Assembly (NCBI GenBank): GCA_036850595.1
Contig: CM072158.1
Span: 11,795,422 to 11,859,421, forward strand
Length of the DNA: 64,000 nucleotides
Source of the DNA: Rhyacichthys aspro
Lineage: Eukaryota; Chordata; Actinopteri; Gobiiformes; Rhyacichthyidae
Reading direction: 5' to 3'
In this document: positions 60,366 to 64,000 of the stretch, piece after piece
Numbering within the stretch: the stretch's first letter is position 1
Layout: the number at the start of each line of letters is the position of its first letter
Made by a program: the position numbers and the translations under genes
The notes under the pieces: generated by a model
The model's input: the letters and a program-made list of their open reading frames with translations, nothing else
What the model was told of the DNA's origin: nothing
Database searches by the model: none

Positions 60366-63001
60366 GTAAGAGTCTTTTTGCATTGCACAAGGTGCGGTAT
60401 TTGAGCAATTTGTGCACAGGGTCATGTTAGCAGAGAAAAGGCGGCTCATTGTCGCGACTGTACCAGTATTTGCAGAGTAGAAGCCTTTAAAATAATCTCC
60501 AGTGAAAGGCCTCGTGTTATACCAGCAGTTGTCTCATATTAAATCATGTGCAATGAGCCTCATACCTTATGACACGTAGGTCTCAGCATTAAAATGAATT
60601 GTTTATAATGTGCAGTCTCAATGCATATTTAATTAACTTCTTCTTTAAATGTTGATTGTAACAGACATTTTTCCCTCAGAGAGTTTAACAGGCTACACAA
60701 ATATGATAATAGATTTTGAATAATTTGTGATGATAATGTTGACTGTTCAGATTAATTTGAAGCATGTTTTGCAGAAGTTTAGCACAGGATTGAGCCTGTA
60801 TTTCTTTGAGATGTCTTTCCTAATCTGTCTGTAAGTACTGCGCACTGAAGCTGGTGAACTGAGACTCAGAGAACTAACAGTGTAACTTCCTGCTCAATAG
60901 GAAATCAAATTGGGTTTGGGTCACCTACTTTAGCCCCAGAAACATCTAACCAGAAAGCACCACACACAACAGCATAATGTCATTTTCACTCTTATTCATC
61001 CTTTTGGTTCTGCATTTAAGTCACATGGGCTCATTACCAGCATTTCAATTAAAAGCTTTTTAATAAAACAGGATTTATAATAATATTAATATAAATATTA
61101 ATTTGGGTTGTGCACTATGAGCATGTTTGATGACACTAGTGTTATTCTTGTATGAAAATGCACAGTGAGTGTGGCCTGATGCTAGATATTTGAAATCGCA
61201 GGACTTTTTATGTTCAGTTTTCCTGGAAATTGGATTTACAGAGTTTTTTTGAGATGATGGGGGCAAGCAATTCAACAGGATAATCAGGCAAGACTATTAG
61301 AAGAAGCATGGCCGTTGTTCCCAACCAGCACTCAGAACGGGCCAAGAGCATGCTGAGGTGTGAGAGCCTAACAGATGGCTGTATGTATACATGGACAGCA
61401 GCTATAAATATATTGAAATCTACCCAGTTTAGTTACATTTACAAACACTGCATTGAAATAAGTCAAAGCTGTCACACCGTAAAATGTAAATGTTTGTATT
61501 TTTGGGCTTAGGTAGATCAAATCAGATTGTATATCAAATGTGACATCAGTCAGATACAAATAGGCCAGCTTGACCTTTATGCACTGGCCAAGTATACTCA
61601 CACGTCATGATTGTTAGGTATTAAAGTTCAGTGTGGATATTCTCTGATCCTGTTCTCCTTTGAAATGTCAAAACAACCTGTGGGCATTACAAAGAAAAGA
61701 GCAAACTTCAGTGAGCCTACCTCTAAAAATCTCCTCCTAGTGACCAGCTGCTTATATGTTCAGTCATGCAGTAGTTGCACAGAATACACATCGTATAACT
61801 TATGTTTTTATTTATTATGCCTGGTTAATATTGACGGCTGTATCTGTCGCCCTATTTTTTAGTAACTATTGTGTTAGTACCTCTTTAGAAGGGCAATAAA
61901 TGCAGTACAGTAAAGTAGTAGTAAAGTATGCCACACTTAAACTTAATTTAGTTCACTTAACATTTTCACAGTGGAAACATACTGAACTAAATTGCTCTGT
62001 ATAGTTTAGCGAAAAACATAGCTTTAATGTTCAGATGGATGATCCAGCCATATGAAATAACAAACCAGCAGTGAAAAAACCCTGAGAGGTTAGTTTTAGC
62101 TATTAGAAGGGTTTTGGCATGGTAGTGCTGAGAGGTGAAGGAGGAGTATCTGGGCCCCAGCGGAGTCCAGGTGAGGCTGGAAGTGGGATGGATGCTGGCG
62201 AGAAGAGATTTAATGAGCATATGAGACATATGGCAGGAAATCTGTGTCTGGTTTACCTTATGTTCTTTAACAGCTTTGGGACAGGTTCATAGCAGCATCT
62301 TTTAAGGGAGGCACTGCAGAAAAAGACTTAAGATCTGCAGGTAGTCTGTTGGGTTTCGAGGGGGCAGTACCAGCAGACGCAGAGTAAACTACCTCCAATT
62401 ACTATCACAATTTAGATAGACACACAATGATTTGAGGGGATGGGACGTTATTAACAATTGCAGATTGAACTACCTCAGGACACATAGATGTACAACCAAC
62501 CAGCATTGCAAAAAGCCTGCCCCATCATTATAGATGTGGTGGCTATTTTTCTGACTTCTAATTAGTAAACATTGCAATGGATTCAGACCCATTTCACAGA
62601 AAACAAAAGAAATAAATAGGTATGACAGCATACATTTGCAGGCAAATGTATGAGATGTATCCACATCTTTAAAAATACATATGTGTATGGTTATGTTGTT
62701 AATCAACAATGAAGTTGAATTGATTTCTATCTATATCAGGTAAACATCACTTTTCAGTTCTGTACACTACTGTCAGGAGACTGTTCAACAATATACTGTA
62801 AACAGTCGCTGTGGTAGTGTGACTGATGTTCTCCATAGACCTTAAACATCAAACACTCAAGACAGTAAAGATGTCATTTTATATCTGTGGTTTGTCAGCA
62901 TTTTAGGCTCTCATAATGAGAATAATAACAGATTGTCTTGAAAATGATTCCATGGTTTAACTCTTTCTTTCATGATTATCTGTTCATCTGTTGATTTTCA
63001 G
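60366..63001 (+). other. rims3: rims3 first intron
   Basis: 2.6 kb, AT-rich. It contains one further exon-like segment, about 61288-61380 (see findings). Confidence 0.45.
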
Positions 63002-63089
63002 TCTGAAAGGAGTTGGTCCATCCACAAATGACCTCTCTGTCCCTTTCCTCAGCGCTGCTTCAACTCATCCGCCTTCCACCAGCAAGACC

Positions 63090-63354
63090 ATGATGCTCAG
63101 CAGCTCCGTAGAGGTGCCCAGTCCGGGTGGAATGAGCGGCCTTAGTAGTCTGACAGCGGCAGCTCGGAATGTGGTGCGCTCCTCCAGTATCTCAGGGGCT
63201 ATGTACAACCTGGAAAAGAGTCCTGGAAGCGGGGGCCCAGACACAGCATCCTTGTCTGGAAACAAAAAGCGGCGGTCCAGTCTTGGTGCCAAAATGGTGG
63301 CCATTGTGGGTTTGTCACAATGGAGCAAGAGCACACAGCAGCTCAATCAACAAG
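63090..63354 (+). CDS. rims3: regulating synaptic membrane exocytosis 3, first coding exon (partial gene)
   Basis: The exon runs 63002-63354, between an acceptor AG (63000-63001) and a donor GTCAGT; coding starts at ATG 63090 and gives 88 codons plus one base. The rest of the gene, including the C2 domain, lies beyond the window. RIMS3 (NIM3) is a short RIM protein carrying only the C2B-type domain, which modulates neurotransmitter release at the presynaptic membrane. ARNVVRSSSISG and KKRRSSLGAKMVAIVGLSQW match RIMS3 closely, and RIMS4 lacks this N-terminus. The frame is also open upstream of the ATG back to the acceptor, so an upstream exon could extend the protein. A second ATG follows at 63093. 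The region between the two conserved blocks is longer than in human. Confidence 0.88.
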
Positions 63355-64000
63355 GTCAGTTTGAATTCACTACCTTCTTCCACTTTCATCTCCTCTAGAT
63401 TGGGTATTGTCCTAATAAAGCTTCTAATCATGCTTAATTGAAAAAAAGGGCAAATTCAATCCTCCTAATTATTTATGTAAAGCTAATGACTAAGGCTGAA
63501 AAGTCTGACCAAAGACTGATCAGTTAATTGAATGTTAATCAATGATTCAAAAAAAATTAAGACCGCTTTAATTCTTGAGAGTATGTACAGTACTGATCAA
63601 GATTTTTGACAATGGTGACATTAATTCATTTATTCTCAAATTGTCCATTTTAAAGTCAATTCTAAGGCATGTGTACGTAGATATATTGTAGGTCTAAGAA
63701 AAGTGGAGTAGCTTTTATTTGTATTTGTTTTATGGCAGTTTAAAATAATGTGCTGCAGTGAAGAAAATACATTGGGATAAAAAAAAAAAATACTTTGAGC
63801 CCAAAGCTGATGTGACTTCACTCCTTCATTCTTTTGTGTGACTTTAAACATGTTGATCCAGTGCTTACATTCTTCTTGTACATCATGTTTTGTCCTCGAG
63901 TGAACTGAAACGTAACCTTTTATAGAACAGTGTGTTCCTGTCGGCTTCTTTTCGCTTCATTTCTTACTTTGCGGATTAACTCCTTGTCTCTTGGTTCCTG
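63355..64000 (+). other. rims3: rims3 second intron, incomplete
   Basis: Intronic sequence to the window edge, AT-rich. I recognise no next exon. Confidence 0.6.

Overview
This window is nuclear DNA of a ray-finned (teleost) fish. The genes are split into many short GT-AG exons, the joined proteins are vertebrate orthologues with fish-type divergence, and the intergenic DNA is AT-rich with a teleost-type dispersed repeat. I rebuilt exon chains by hand and checked that splice phase is kept at every junction. Comparisons with human proteins are from memory.

Layout, left to right. (1) 1-1710, + strand: the 3' part of a non-coding snoRNA host gene. Four successive introns carry box H/ACA snoRNAs and one carries a box C/D snoRNA. 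This 4+1 composition is that of vertebrate SNHG12. (2) 2843-6015, +: txnip, 6 coding exons, 396 aa, with a compact promoter (E-box pair, two CCAAT boxes, TATA). (3) 6015-9355: no confident gene. (4) 9355-31.9 kb, -: gatad2b (p66-beta of NuRD), 10 coding exons, 645 aa, a long 3' UTR, an 11 kb first intron and a CCAAT-rich promoter. (5) About 34.35-49.35 kb, -: igdcc3 (four Ig and two FN3 domains plus a TM helix), 14 coding exons, 705 aa. (6) 53.2-56.56 kb, +: stx12, 9 coding exons, 269 aa. (7) 56.8-59.4 kb, +: nup42, 7 coding exons, 423 aa. (8) About 60.2 kb to the window end, +: the 5' part of rims3, with a non-coding first exon and the first coding exon.

The genes are functionally unrelated (snoRNA supply, redox and glucose signalling, chromatin, cell adhesion, endosomal fusion, mRNA export, synaptic release), so the window is a synteny block and not a pathway. 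In human, SNHG12, STX12 and RIMS3 map to 1p and TXNIP and GATAD2B to 1q21.

Most notable observations: the tandem intronic snoRNA array; a glycine where human TXNIP has Cys247, the thioredoxin-binding cysteine; a same-strand CCAAT array at the gatad2b promoter; a 13-bp perfect inverted repeat in gatad2b intron 1; and several orphan exon-like segments.
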